Numbered from the stretch's first letter, positions 17,265 to 26,201 are shown. The stretch: 39,318 nucleotides of DNA from Acidimicrobiaceae bacterium (GCA_025350565.1 JANXXO010000033.1:1-39318), one strand, 5' to 3'. Notes: generated by a model not told the origin, from the letters alone. Translations and numbers: made by a program.

Positions 17265-17771
17265 TTATTCGGCGAGCTCTAGGGCGGCGTGCACCTTTTT
17301 CCACGTGGATTCCAGTGATTCAGGCAAAACTCGGGTCTCGCCAATCGTGGTCATGAAGTTGGTATCGCCTTCCCAGCGCGGCAGCACGTGGGCGTGCAGG
17401 TGCTGGGGTATCCCCGCGCCGGCGGCGTGGCCGAGGTTCAGCCCAATGTTCAAGCCGTCGGGACCGTAGGCCCGCTCCAAGGCCGCCGCGGTCTGGCGGA
17501 CCATGGCGAAGAGGTCGCCGTACTCCTCGAGCGAGAGTTCGTGCAGTCCCGCCACGTGGCGACGCGGGAGGACCAACATGTGTCCCGAGCCGTAGGGAAA
17601 GGCGTTGAGCACCACGAAGGACAACGCCGTGGTCGCCACCACGCCACTGGCCTCGCCCACCGGTTCGCCACTCAGGAGACAAAAGACGCACTCGAGGCCG
17701 TTGGCGTGACTCTGGGCGACGGTCGACACGTAGTTCTCGCGCCACGCGGCGCCGAACCGCTCGAGGGGCAC
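17265..17771 (-). CDS. HIT-family nucleotide hydrolase/phosphorylase
   Basis: A 168-residue histidine-triad protein with the catalytic motif QHLHAHVLPRW and the upstream LVLPRRHVAGLHEL. An ECVFC pair near residue 28 may bind zinc. The orthologous position in mycobacteria (between thrS and pgsA1) holds a diadenosine tetraphosphate phosphorylase, so the substrate is probably a dinucleoside polyphosphate such as those made by tRNA synthetases. The GTG start at 17771 shares its first base with the thrS stop (TAGTG). Confidence 0.92.
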   Translation of the reverse strand: MPLERFGAAWRENYVSTVAQSHANGLECVFCLLSGEPVGEASGVVATTALSFVVLNAFPYGSGHMLVLPRRHVAGLHELSLEEYGDLFAMVRQTAAALERAYGPDGLNIGLNLGHAAGAGIPQHLHAHVLPRWEGDTNFMTTIGETRVLPESLESTWKKVHAALELAE

Positions 17772-19750
17772 TACGTAACCTCCGGCGAACCGTGCTCGGC
17801 AATCTCGAGGTTCAGTCGTTGGCGGAACTCGGCCAAGGCGACCCCGCGTTCGGGGTCGTTGGAGCCGCGCTGGTTCACGCCGAGCGTGCCCTTCGCGACG
17901 TCGTCGTCCCCCACCACCAGAATGTAGGGAACCTTTTCCAGTTTGGCTTTGCGAATTCGCGCACCCAAGGGTTCACTGGCCTCTTCGACGGTGACGCGTA
18001 CGCCGTCGCGACGAAGCGCTTCGGCTACCGACGTCGCGTAGGCGTCATGGTCATTGCGCACCCCGAGCACGCGAACCTGTTCGGGGCTGAGCCAGGTCGG
18101 CATGTTGCCGGCGTAGTGCTCGAGCAACACGGCCATGAAGCGCTCCACCGATCCGAAGAGGGCGCGGTGGATCATGATCGGCTGGGTCCGGGCGTTGTCC
18201 GCGGAGATATAGGTGGCGTCGAATCGCTGCGGGGTCTGAAAGTCCAACTGGATGGTCGACATTTGGTGGGTGCGTCCAATGGCGTCGCGGGCCTGTACGG
18301 AGATCTTGGGGCCGTAAAAGGCGCCACCGCCGGGGTCCATCACCAGTTCGAGTCCGGCCGCGTTCGCCACGTCAGCGAGGGTCGCTTCGGCTTCGTGCCA
18401 TTCGGCGTCGGTGCCGACCGCCTTTCCTTCGGGACGCGTGGACAGTTCGAGGTAAAAGTCGGCCAAGCCAAAGTCGCGTAGAAGGTCGAGCACGAAGGTC
18501 AACAGACTGGCTAACTCGCCGGCCATCTGCTCGCGGGTGCAAAAAATATGGGCGTCGTCTTGGGTCATGCCCCGCACGCGCGTGAGCCCGTGCACGACCC
18601 CGGACTTCTCGTAGCGATAGACGGCGCCGAACTCGAAGAAGCGCAGTGGTAGTTCGCGGTAACTGCGTTGACGTGACTTGAAGATCAGCACGTGGAAGGG
18701 ACAGTTCATGGGCTTCAAGTAGTACTTCTGGCCGTCGTCGAGTTCCATGGGCGGGTACATGCCGTCGGCGAACCACTGCAAGTGGCCCGACGTCAGGAAC
18801 AGGTCTTCCTTCGAGATGTGCGGGGTGTTGACGAACTCGTAGCCGCCTTGCACGTGACGGTTGCGCGAGTAGTCCTCCATGATGCGACGCATGGTGCCGC
18901 CTTTGGGGTGAAAGACCGCGAGTCCCGGACCGATCTCACTCGGGAAGGAGAAGAGGTCCAACTCTTGGCCCAGTCGGCGGTGGTCACGAAGTTCGGCCTG
19001 CACCAAGAACTCCAGGTGCGCCTCGAGCGCCGCCTCACTCTCCCAGGCCGTGCCGTAGATGCGCTGGAGTTGCGGTCGCTTCTCGTCACCTCGCCAGTAG
19101 GCGCCGGCGACCCGGGTCAATTTGAAGTGGCCGAGGCGCGAGGTCGTGGGCACGTGGGGACCGCGACAGAGGTCACGAAAGGTCGGACTGTTGGCGTAGG
19201 TCGAAACCACGCTGGCGTCCACCTCGTCGAGGTCCTCGGCCGAACCGCCGCTGGCGACGGCGTTGATGATCTCGAGTTTGAAGGGCTGATCGGCGAAGAG
19301 GGCCAGGCCGTCGGCCCATGAGAACTCCGCACGCGTGAAGGGCTGGTCTTCTCGGATAATGGAGCGCATCTCGGCGTCGATGCGCTCGAGGTCCCCGTCA
19401 CTGAAGTGCGCGTCGCCGGGTAGTTCGAAGTCGTAATAGAAACCGTCGGTGATGGAGGGGCCAATGGCGTAGTGCGCTCCGGGCCACAGGCGCGTGACCG
19501 CTTGGGCCAAGACGTGCGAGGTCGAGTGTCGAATGATCTCTCGTCCAAGCTCGCTGCTGGGCGTGACGATGGCCACATGGTCGCCCGCGCGCAGGGCCAC
19601 GCTCAGATCCTTCAGGTCGCCGTTGATCTGCGCCGCCAGGGCGTCCTTGGCCAGTCGTTTGCCAATGGCACCCGCGAGGTCGAGTCCCGTGGCGCCTTCG
19701 GGCACGCTGCGCGCGCTGCCGTCGGGAAGAAGGTCTTCTATGTCGGACAT
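17771..19750 (-). CDS. thrS: Threonyl-tRNA synthetase
   Basis: Class II synthetase for tRNA-Thr, 659 residues. Domains in order: N-terminal TGS (about 1-65), editing SAD domain with HSTSHVLAQAV, catalytic core with zinc Cys in MNCPFHVLIFKS, motif 2 around FEFGAVYRYEKSG, zinc His residues in QDDAHIFC and MIHRALFGSVERF (motif 3), and the anticodon-binding domain ending EFRQRLNLEIAEHG. ATG at 19750 follows mshC by 16 bases with AAAGGG as ribosome-binding site. No T-box leader was seen in that short gap. Confidence 0.98.
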   Translation of the reverse strand: MSDIEDLLPDGSARSVPEGATGLDLAGAIGKRLAKDALAAQINGDLKDLSVALRAGDHVAIVTPSSELGREIIRHSTSHVLAQAVTRLWPGAHYAIGPSITDGFYYDFELPGDAHFSDGDLERIDAEMRSIIREDQPFTRAEFSWADGLALFADQPFKLEIINAVASGGSAEDLDEVDASVVSTYANSPTFRDLCRGPHVPTTSRLGHFKLTRVAGAYWRGDEKRPQLQRIYGTAWESEAALEAHLEFLVQAELRDHRRLGQELDLFSFPSEIGPGLAVFHPKGGTMRRIMEDYSRNRHVQGGYEFVNTPHISKEDLFLTSGHLQWFADGMYPPMELDDGQKYYLKPMNCPFHVLIFKSRQRSYRELPLRFFEFGAVYRYEKSGVVHGLTRVRGMTQDDAHIFCTREQMAGELASLLTFVLDLLRDFGLADFYLELSTRPEGKAVGTDAEWHEAEATLADVANAAGLELVMDPGGGAFYGPKISVQARDAIGRTHQMSTIQLDFQTPQRFDATYISADNARTQPIMIHRALFGSVERFMAVLLEHYAGNMPTWLSPEQVRVLGVRNDHDAYATSVAEALRRDGVRVTVEEASEPLGARIRKAKLEKVPYILVVGDDDVAKGTLGVNQRGSNDPERGVALAEFRQRLNLEIAEHGSPEVT

Positions 19751-19766
19751 TTAACCCTTTCGTTCC

Positions 19767-20888
19767 TTAAAGGTTAATGCCCAACAAGGTGGCGGCCGGG
19801 GCGACGTTGTAGCCCGCGTGCGCGGCGTCGTCGAGCGCCCGCAACGCGGCGGGACCGTTGAGGTCGTCGTCAAGGGCCGCGCGGACGTCCTCCAGGACCG
19901 AACTCGGTCGACCGTTGGTGAGCGTCGAACGCCACGTCGCCAGTCGTGACTGGGCCATGGCCAGCAGTTCGTCGCGCCACTCCCAATCCTCGCGGTAGTG
20001 ATGATCGAGCAGGGCGAGACGCACGGCCGTTGGTTCGGCGCGCTGGGCTAACTCGTGGACGAAGACGAGATTACCGAGTGATTTCGACATCTTGGTGCCG
20101 TCCAGTCCCACCAGTCCGACGTGCATCCAGTGCTTAACGAACCTCTCGCCGGTGACCGATTCGCTCTGGGCCGCTTCACACTCGTGGTGCGGGAAGGCGA
20201 GGTCGCGACCACCGCCGTGGACGTCCAACGTGATGCCGAGGTCGCGCAAGGCAATGGCCGAACACTCGATGTGCCAGCCGGGACGGCCCGGTCCCCAGCG
20301 CGACTCCCAGGCCGGTTCGTCCTCCAAGGACGGTTGCCACAAGACGAAGTCCAGCGGGTCGCGCTTATTGGGATCGTCCGGTCGTCCGCCGTGAATGGCC
20401 GCCAGCTCCAACATGGCGGTGCGGTCTTCGTGACTCACCTGACCGAAACGGGGGAACTTGGAGACCTCGAAGTAGACCGAGCCATCGACCTCGTAGGCGA
20501 GACCCTGTTCGAAGGACTTGCCGATCATGGTGAGGATCTCGGGGATGGCGCCGGTGGCGCGCGGTTCGCCGTAGACCGCGAGGAGATTGATCAGCTGCAT
20601 GTCGCGCTCGAACTTGGCCATCTCCTGGGCCGCGAGGTCCAGGTAGTTGACGCCGAGCTCACGGGCCTTGCGCAACATGTCATCGTCGACGTCGGTGACG
20701 TTGCGGATACAGCGCGTCTCGTGTCCGGCGTCACGGAGACGGCGTTGCAACAGGTCGAAACAGAGGTACACGTAGGCGTGACCCAGGTGAGCGGCGTCGT
20801 AGGGCGTGATGCCACAGCTGTACATCGTGACGAGGGGTCCAGCGTCGAGTGGAAACACTCCCGCGCGCACGGTGTCGTACAGGCGCAT
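19767..20888 (-). CDS. mshC: Cysteine:GlcN-Ins ligase MshC (mycothiol synthesis), CysRS-like
   Basis: Predicted to ligate cysteine to glucosaminyl-inositol with ATP, a late step of mycothiol synthesis. The 373-residue protein has the class I HxGH site in CGITPYDAAHLGHAY, whose CGITPYDA form is typical of MshC where CysRS has CGPTVYD. Other MshC-like stretches are RPDDPNKRDPLDFVLW, GWHIECSAIAL, HGGGRDLAFPHHECE, KMSKSLGNLVFV and LLDHHYREDWEW. It is somewhat shorter than the roughly 410 residues of mycobacterial MshC, mainly at the termini. The ATG at 20888 is three bases after the npdG-like stop. Cysteinyl-tRNA synthetase is the alternative; a second CysRS gene elsewhere would be expected if MshC is right. 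Confidence 0.85.
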   Translation of the reverse strand: MRLYDTVRAGVFPLDAGPLVTMYSCGITPYDAAHLGHAYVYLCFDLLQRRLRDAGHETRCIRNVTDVDDDMLRKARELGVNYLDLAAQEMAKFERDMQLINLLAVYGEPRATGAIPEILTMIGKSFEQGLAYEVDGSVYFEVSKFPRFGQVSHEDRTAMLELAAIHGGRPDDPNKRDPLDFVLWQPSLEDEPAWESRWGPGRPGWHIECSAIALRDLGITLDVHGGGRDLAFPHHECEAAQSESVTGERFVKHWMHVGLVGLDGTKMSKSLGNLVFVHELAQRAEPTAVRLALLDHHYREDWEWRDELLAMAQSRLATWRSTLTNGRPSSVLEDVRAALDDDLNGPAALRALDDAAHAGYNVAPAATLLGINL

Positions 20889-20891
20889 TGA

Positions 20892-21536
20892 CTAGAGCCC
20901 GGCCATCTTCACCGAGCTGTGCGCCTTATGGCGAATGTTCACCGAGATGCACACGGCGGTAAAGGCTTCGATGGGACTGGCGAGGGACATTGAGCCGGCC
21001 ACTACCGCGCGCAGCCCGAGCATGGCGTCCACCATGACGGCCACTTGACGTCGCGCATCGTCGTCGTCGGAAAAGATCAACACGTCGGCGTTCAGTCCCG
21101 AATCGAGGTCCTCCATTTGTGCGGCCGGTAAGTGATGGAAGGCACCCACTACCCGGCTCTCCGGGAGGGCGAAGGCAATTTGGGCGGCCATGGAGCCGCG
21201 CGCGGGATAGAGCGGCACCATCTCGCGCCCTTCGCGGGTAAGCGCGTTCACCATGGTGATCACGGTCTTGCCCTTCAATAGTTGGCGTAGCGCACTGGTG
21301 GTGGCGATGGCCGAATCCCAGGGCGTGGCGACGATGACCACGCTGCACGCCGCGGCGTCCTCGTTGGTACCGCCGTCGACTGTGCCGTCGCCGCGCGGCG
21401 AGATGGTGGCCGCGGTGTCCTTAGCGCGTTGCTCGTCGCGTGAACCGAGTACCACGGCGTAACTCGCCGACGCGAGTCGCGCGGCCACGCCTCGACCGGC
21501 CGGACCGGTACCGCCCAGAATGCCCACTGTTGTCAT
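20892..21536 (-). CDS. npdG: F420H2:NADP oxidoreductase-like protein (NpdG/FNO family)
   Basis: A 214-residue Rossmann protein beginning MTTVGILGGTGPAGRGVAAR, with VVLGSRD following as the NADP-binding region, AFHHLPAAQMEDLDSG, and LIFSDDDDARRQVAVMVDAM. These are features of the F420-dependent NADP reductase family, which moves hydride between F420 and NADP. I chose ATG 21536 (AGGA ribosome-binding site) rather than upstream codons, which would run into the fabI promoter and start. A promoter with TTGTTA, 17 bases, TATTTA lies upstream. It heads the mshC-thrS run. Specific cofactor use is inferred from family. Confidence 0.83.
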   Translation of the reverse strand: MTTVGILGGTGPAGRGVAARLASASYAVVLGSRDEQRAKDTAATISPRGDGTVDGGTNEDAAACSVVIVATPWDSAIATTSALRQLLKGKTVITMVNALTREGREMVPLYPARGSMAAQIAFALPESRVVGAFHHLPAAQMEDLDSGLNADVLIFSDDDDARRQVAVMVDAMLGLRAVVAGSMSLASPIEAFTAVCISVNIRHKAHSSVKMAGL

Positions 21537-21548
21537 CGTCGTCCTCGA

Positions 21549-21577
21549 TAAATAGATGTCGGCTTGTAACCTAACAA
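21549..21577 (-). promoter_or_regulatory. Promoter of the npdG-like gene
   Basis: On the minus strand: TTGTTA (21572-21577) as -35, exactly 17 bases, TATTTA (21549-21554) as -10, then the AGGA ribosome-binding site and ATG at 21536. It overlaps the divergent fabI promoter, so the two genes may compete for RNA polymerase. Confidence 0.6.
21567..21572 (+). promoter_or_regulatory. Candidate -10 element for leaderless fabI
   Basis: TAACCT followed by AACAAG and the fabI ATG at 21579. The six-base spacing and lack of a ribosome-binding site point to a leaderless transcript. It overlaps the -35 element of the divergent npdG-like gene. Confidence 0.5.
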
Positions 21578-21578
21578 G

Positions 21579-22358
21579 ATGGGACTGCTGAACGAACACC
21601 GTATTCTCGTCACCGGTGTGTTAACCGACGACTCCTTGGCCTTCGGGATCGCCAAACGCGCCCTCGAAGAAGGCGCCACCCTCGCCCTCTCCGGCGCCGG
21701 ACGAGGTACCTCGCTCACGAGGCGCGTCGCGAAGAAACTCGGGGACGTCGGAGAGATTATTGAGCTCGACGTCACTTCGCCCGACCAGATCGCCGCGGCC
21801 GCCGTCGAAGTGGAGCAACGCTTCGGTCGACTGGACGGTCTCGTGCACGCCATTGGCTTCGCCCCCCAGTCCTGTCTCGGTAGCGGCATGTTCGCGGCGC
21901 CCTTCGAGGACGTGACCACGGCCCTCCAGATTTCGACCTACTCCCTGGCGGCCCTGGTGGGCGCCTTTCGACCGCTCCTGCAAAAGAGCGAGGCGCTTGG
22001 TGGCGCTTCGGTCATCGCGCTCGACTTCGACGCCGCGCGCGCCTACCCCATGTACGACTGGATGGGTGTCATGAAGGCGGGCCTCGAGTCCCTCGGTCGC
22101 TACCTGGCCAAAGAGGTCGGTCCCGACAAGATTCGCGTCAACATGCTCGCCGCTGGCCCCATCCGCACCATGGCCGCGAAGTCAATTCCCGGCTTCTCGG
22201 CCTTCGAAGACACCTGGAATGAGAAGGCACCCCTCGGTTGGGACGTCTATGACTCCAGTCCCGTGGCCGACACGGCCGTGGCGCTGCTCAGCCCCCTGCT
22301 GCGCGCAACGACGGCGTCCATTGTCTACGTCGACGGTGGCTTCCACGCCATGGGCTAG
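21579..22358 (+). CDS. fabI: NADH-dependent enoyl-[ACP] reductase, InhA/FabI type
   Basis: Catalyses the last reduction in each fatty-acid elongation cycle. The 259-residue short-chain dehydrogenase begins MGLLNEHRILVTGVLTDDSL, matching the InhA pattern of an unusual glycine loop, and has GLVHAIGFAPQ, then the catalytic Tyr-x6-Lys in YDWMGVMKAGLES and AAGPIRTMAAKSI. IVYVDGGFHAMG ends the protein. Sequence features are closer to mycobacterial InhA than to E. coli FabI. Its stop overlaps that of the convergent ABC transporter gene; the CTAG at 22355-22358 supplies both stops. Confidence 0.95.
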   Translation: MGLLNEHRILVTGVLTDDSLAFGIAKRALEEGATLALSGAGRGTSLTRRVAKKLGDVGEIIELDVTSPDQIAAAAVEVEQRFGRLDGLVHAIGFAPQSCLGSGMFAAPFEDVTTALQISTYSLAALVGAFRPLLQKSEALGGASVIALDFDAARAYPMYDWMGVMKAGLESLGRYLAKEVGPDKIRVNMLAAGPIRTMAAKSIPGFSAFEDTWNEKAPLGWDVYDSSPVADTAVALLSPLLRATTASIVYVDGGFHAMG

Positions 22359-24241
22359 TGCTCTTGGCCGGCGAACTGCGTCTCGTAGAGGTCGCGGTAG
22401 ACGCCACCTTCAATGAATAATTCGGCGTGACTGCCGCGTTGGATGATCGCGCCGTTCTCCACTACCAGGATCTGATCGGCGTTTCGGATGGTGGAGAGAC
22501 GGTGGGCAATGACCAGCGAGGTGCGCGTCGACATGGTCTCGTCGAGGGCGCGCTGCACGGCCGCTTCGCTCTCGGCGTCGAGGTGTGCCGTGGCCTCGTC
22601 CAACACCACCAGTCGCGGCGCCTTTAACAAGAGTCGGGCCAACGCCACGCGCTGTTTTTCGCCGCCCGAGAGTCGGTAACCCCGTTCGCCGACCACGGTC
22701 GCCAGACCAAGGGGCAACGAGGCCACCAAGTCCCAGATTTGGGCCGAGCGCAACGCCACGGCAATCTCCTCGTCGGTCGCCTCGGGCTTGGCGAAAATCA
22801 AATTGGCGCGCAGTGTGTCGTGGAAAAGATGCGGGTCCTGGGTGACCACGCCCACCATGGCGTTAAGCGAGGCCGTCGTCGCCTCGCGCACGTCAATCCC
22901 GTTGATGGTGACGGAACCTCGGTCGGCGTCGTAGAGGCGCGACACCAACATCGAAAGGGTCGTCTTGCCGGCCCCACTGTGACCGACCAAGGCGGTCACC
23001 GTGCCTGGCGCCACGCGAAACGACACGTCGTGCAGGACGTCGGTACGCGGAGTGTCGTCGAGGCGCGCCACCGCTTCGAGTGAGGCCAGGGACACTTCCT
23101 CGGCCCCGGGATAGGAGAAGTCAACGTGATCGAAGATCAAATCGGCCGGTCCATCGGGAATCACGACGGCGTGCGGACTCTCTTGGATCATCGGCTTGAG
23201 GTCGAGGACTTCGAAGAGGCGTTCAAAGCTGACCATGGCCGACATGTAGTCAATGTTCAAGTTGGACAGCGCCGTGAGCGGTCCGTAAAGGCGCGCCAGG
23301 TACAACGTAAGGGCGACCACGGTCCCGACCATCAAGGTGCCGCGCACCGCCGCGACTCCACCGAAACCGTAGGCGAAAGCCGTCGCCAACGAGGCCGTCA
23401 ACGACAGAGCGATGAAGAAGAAGCGTTGATAGGTCGATTGGCGGATGCCAATGTCGCGGACTTGACCGGCGCGACCTTCGAAATAGCTGAGTTCGTCCTG
23501 GGGTCGACCGAAGAGTTTCACGAGCATGGCGCCCGAGACGTTGAAGCGTTCGGTCATCACCATGTTCATCTCGGCGTTTAGTTCCATCCCTCGTTGAAAC
23601 AAGGTGCCGAGTTTTCGCCCCACTCGGCGCGCGGGAATGAGGAAGATTGGCACCAAGATGAGCGCGACGATGGTCACCTGCCAACTGAGCACGAACATCG
23701 TGCCGATGACGATGGCCGTCAAGATGACGTTGCCGACCACGTTGCTGAAGAGATCGGTGAAGGCCTGCTGAGCGCCGATGACGTCGTTGTTCAATCGACT
23801 GATCAAGGCGCCGGTTTGGGTTCTCGAGAAGAAGGCAATGGGCATCTCCTGGATATGACCAAAGACTTTGGCGCGCAGGTCGTAGATAAGCCCCTCGCCA
23901 ATGACGGCCGAAATACGTCGCTGGGCCAGTGATAACAGTGCTTCGAAGATGGCCAATCCCGCGGTGAGCAGAGAGAGGCCAATGATGAGGTGCTCACGGT
24001 GCGAGAGGTGATGGTGACCGTAGATGCCTTTGTCAATGATTTCGCGAAGGATGAGCGGCGAGATGGAGCTCACGATGGCGTCGAGGACGACGGCCGTGAG
24101 AAAAATTATCAGCATGGTTCGGTACTGGGTGGCGAACTTCAGCATCCGGGGCAAGGTGCCTTTTTTGATGCGGTGCTCCAGAATCGTTCGGTCCCTGCGC
24201 ATGGAGCGCATTCCGCCGCCGCCTCCTCCGTGCATACTCAT
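22355..24241 (-). CDS. ABC exporter, fused membrane and ATPase domains (MsbA/Sav1866 type)
   Basis: Half-transporter of 628 residues that would work as a dimer, exporting lipids, drugs or peptides; the substrate is unknown. It starts with a Gly-rich cytosolic segment (MHGGGGGGMRSMRRDR), then six membrane helices (about 40-340) and the ATPase: Walker A GHSGAGKTT, Q-loop VTQDPHLFHDT, signature LSGGEKQR, Walker B LVVLDEAT, H-loop IAHRLS. All catalytic residues are present. ATG 24241 has GGAGAG upstream. An insertion EVSLASLEAVARLDDTPRTD precedes the Walker A strand. No partner transporter gene is adjacent. Confidence 0.94.
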   Translation of the reverse strand: MSMHGGGGGGMRSMRRDRTILEHRIKKGTLPRMLKFATQYRTMLIIFLTAVVLDAIVSSISPLILREIIDKGIYGHHHLSHREHLIIGLSLLTAGLAIFEALLSLAQRRISAVIGEGLIYDLRAKVFGHIQEMPIAFFSRTQTGALISRLNNDVIGAQQAFTDLFSNVVGNVILTAIVIGTMFVLSWQVTIVALILVPIFLIPARRVGRKLGTLFQRGMELNAEMNMVMTERFNVSGAMLVKLFGRPQDELSYFEGRAGQVRDIGIRQSTYQRFFFIALSLTASLATAFAYGFGGVAAVRGTLMVGTVVALTLYLARLYGPLTALSNLNIDYMSAMVSFERLFEVLDLKPMIQESPHAVVIPDGPADLIFDHVDFSYPGAEEVSLASLEAVARLDDTPRTDVLHDVSFRVAPGTVTALVGHSGAGKTTLSMLVSRLYDADRGSVTINGIDVREATTASLNAMVGVVTQDPHLFHDTLRANLIFAKPEATDEEIAVALRSAQIWDLVASLPLGLATVVGERGYRLSGGEKQRVALARLLLKAPRLVVLDEATAHLDAESEAAVQRALDETMSTRTSLVIAHRLSTIRNADQILVVENGAIIQRGSHAELFIEGGVYRDLYETQFAGQEH

Positions 24242-24295
24242 GATCTCTCCATCGCTCTCACGAGTGTAGGAAGTTGACTCAAGCGGCGAACACCG

Positions 24296-24817
24296 CTACG
24301 ACCAACCCTCTACGCGGCGCTCGAGCGAACGGAGCTCGTCTTGGTAGAACACGCGCGACTCCTGGCGCTCTTGATCGGTCGTCGAGGCCGGTCCGTGACG
24401 TACGGCCCAGGTCTGCAGGGACACGACGTTGCGCGGTTCTTCGCCCAACACGTCGTAGACGGCGCTCGCCACCATGGCGACGGCCTTCATGAGTCCCGTG
24501 ACGTCGTGACTTCGAAACTGCCAATTGGGACTCGTGTCGTAGGGCTCGAGCCAACCGGCGGCGCGCAACATGTGTTCGTCGTCGGAGGAGAGCGCCACGG
24601 CCTCACCAATATTGCGGTTGGAGATCACTTCGCTCACGACTTGGCCGTCGGGGTCGAGCCAGAACTGCACGTAACGTCCGTCGTCGAACTCGGCAATCGC
24701 CACCAGGCAGCGACGATCGACGGCCATTGCGCCCAGCATCTCGGGCAGGTTGGCCACGAAGGAACCAACCGTCGAACGAACCCACTTACCTGGTCCGGTG
24801 ACGTGTACGTTGCCCAT
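24296..24817 (-). CDS. Conserved actinobacterial hypothetical protein (possible YbjN/TY-Chap-like fold)
   Basis: A 173-residue soluble protein without signal peptide or membrane helix. The central region (FDDGRYVQFWLDPDGQVVSE, then VISNRNI, LSSDDEHMLRAAGWLEP, SPNWQFRSHD) resembles, from memory, small secretion-chaperone-like domains common in Actinobacteria; I could not verify this. The C-terminal 35 residues are charged. No good ribosome-binding site precedes the ATG at 24817. It lies alone between the ABC exporter and the LysE-like gene. Function unknown. Confidence 0.72.
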   Translation of the reverse strand: MGNVHVTGPGKWVRSTVGSFVANLPEMLGAMAVDRRCLVAIAEFDDGRYVQFWLDPDGQVVSEVISNRNIGEAVALSSDDEHMLRAAGWLEPYDTSPNWQFRSHDVTGLMKAVAMVASAVYDVLGEEPRNVVSLQTWAVRHGPASTTDQERQESRVFYQDELRSLERRVEGWS

Positions 24818-24845
24818 GGCACCAAGGTACCGATGAGCTGTGACG

Positions 24846-25487
24846 TTACGAAGTAACGGCGCCCACCATAATGAGCACGCCCAGCGTCATCATCACGCAC
24901 GCCCCGACGGTTCGCAGCCCCACCAAACGCTGGGGCGAGTTCGAAAGCCATTCGCGCGCGGTCCCGGCGATCATCCCCCACGTGCCATCACTGAGAAAGG
25001 CCATCACGCTAAAGATGACTCCGAAGATGAGCAGTTGCACCGTGACCTGACCCTTGGTGCGGTCGACGAAGTGGGGAAACACGGCGGCGAAGAACACCAG
25101 CGACTTGGGGTTGAGGACGCCGACGGTAAATCCCTGGCGCACGATGGAGAAATTGGAGGGGCGATACGCCTCGCGCTTGGTCATGGCTTCGGCGTGCGCG
25201 TGTCGGTGGCGCAGCGCGCCAATACCGAGCCACAAGAGGTAAAGCCCTCCGGCCAACTGCAAGCTGACGGAAAAGGCCTTGGAGTGACTCAGGAACGGCC
25301 CGAGGCCCACGGCCACCACTACCGAGAGCACCAAGGTGCCGATGGAGTTCCCGAGGACCGTCAAGACCGCAACGGCTCGTCCCCACGCGACGCCGCGGGC
25401 CAGCGTAAAGAGCACGCTCGGCCCGGGCACCATGATGATGGTGATCGAGGCGATGAAGAACTCGGCCAGTTGGCTGCCGCTGATCAC
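24846..25487 (-). CDS. LysE/RhtB-family exporter
   Basis: Membrane exporter of amino acids or related metabolites, 213 residues with about six helices. The family start is visible: LAEFFIASITIIMVPGPSVL, followed by FTLARG and GNSIGTLVLS, and later GFTVGVLNPKSLVFFAAVFP. I use the GTG at 25487 because it gives the usual N-terminus and overlaps the preceding stop as GTGA; the longer open frame upstream lies inside the YczE-like gene. Substrate unknown. Confidence 0.88.
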   Translation of the reverse strand: MISGSQLAEFFIASITIIMVPGPSVLFTLARGVAWGRAVAVLTVLGNSIGTLVLSVVVAVGLGPFLSHSKAFSVSLQLAGGLYLLWLGIGALRHRHAHAEAMTKREAYRPSNFSIVRQGFTVGVLNPKSLVFFAAVFPHFVDRTKGQVTVQLLIFGVIFSVMAFLSDGTWGMIAGTAREWLSNSPQRLVGLRTVGACVMMTLGVLIMVGAVTS

Positions 25488-26134
25488 GCCTCGACCCACT
25501 GCAGCGTTCGCTCCACCAACTGCAAGCTGGCCCCGATACTGTAGCCAATGGTGCCCGCGAAAAAGGCCGTCGCGAAGCCCACGGTCCCGCCGAGCAACCA
25601 ACCGCTCACTAACACGGCTACCTCAATGCTGAGACGGATATAGACCACGCTCACGTGCGAGTGTCGATGCAAACCGGTCATCAGCCCGTCACGGGGACCC
25701 GGTCCCAACCCACAGGTCAGATACAAGGCGCTCCCCATGCCAATACAGAGCACGCCCGCGACCATATAAATAGTCTTCAGCACGTCGTTGTGGGCAACGG
25801 CCACCGTGAACGTCGTGACGTCGAGCATCGTGGCGATGATCACCAGGTTGGCCATGGTCCCCAGTCCCGGTCGCTCGCGCAGCGGGATCCACAGCAGTAG
25901 GACGAAGCAGCTGACCAGGGCCGTCGCCCAACCCAGCGAGATAGACAGGTGTTTGGCGATGCCTTGGGCGAAGACCGTCCACGGCGTCGCTCCCCACTGG
26001 GACTGGACGAGCAGACCTTCACCGAATCCGAACGCCGCCAATCCCCCCACCAGTGGCGCCACCATTCTTGGTCGAATCGCCCAGGTCGATTTTGCGCGCC
26101 ACGGCGTGACCGGTATCGCGTGGCTCAGCTTCAT
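25484..26134 (-). CDS. YczE/YyaS-like integral membrane protein
   Basis: A 216-residue protein with about five membrane helices and the family pieces GFGEGLLVQSQWGATPWTVF and LGPGPRDGLMTGLHRHSH. Homologues such as Bacillus YczE are uncharacterised membrane proteins, one reported to influence lipopeptide production. It is translationally coupled to the LysE-like gene (4-base overlap). An ATG at residue 24 is a possible alternative start. The gene diverges from the secreted-protein gene at 26288, so the region between could control both. Confidence 0.8.
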   Translation of the reverse strand: MKLSHAIPVTPWRAKSTWAIRPRMVAPLVGGLAAFGFGEGLLVQSQWGATPWTVFAQGIAKHLSISLGWATALVSCFVLLLWIPLRERPGLGTMANLVIIATMLDVTTFTVAVAHNDVLKTIYMVAGVLCIGMGSALYLTCGLGPGPRDGLMTGLHRHSHVSVVYIRLSIEVAVLVSGWLLGGTVGFATAFFAGTIGYSIGASLQLVERTLQWVEA

Positions 26135-26166
26135 GGTCCGCCAACGCTAGCCGCCCCTACGGCCAC

Positions 26167-26185
26167 TAGGGACTTAAGACCCAAT
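26167..26185. promoter_or_regulatory. DosR/DevR-like box 1
   Basis: TAGGGACTTAAGACCCAAT fits the published DosR consensus GGGACTTNNGNCCC at every defined position. It is an inverted repeat (GGG-A-CTTAAG-A-CCC) with a single mismatched pair. It lies between divergent genes, 103 bases before the start codon at 26288. Confidence 0.5.
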
Positions 26186-26201
26186 AAATCAAAGGGTTTC
26201 A

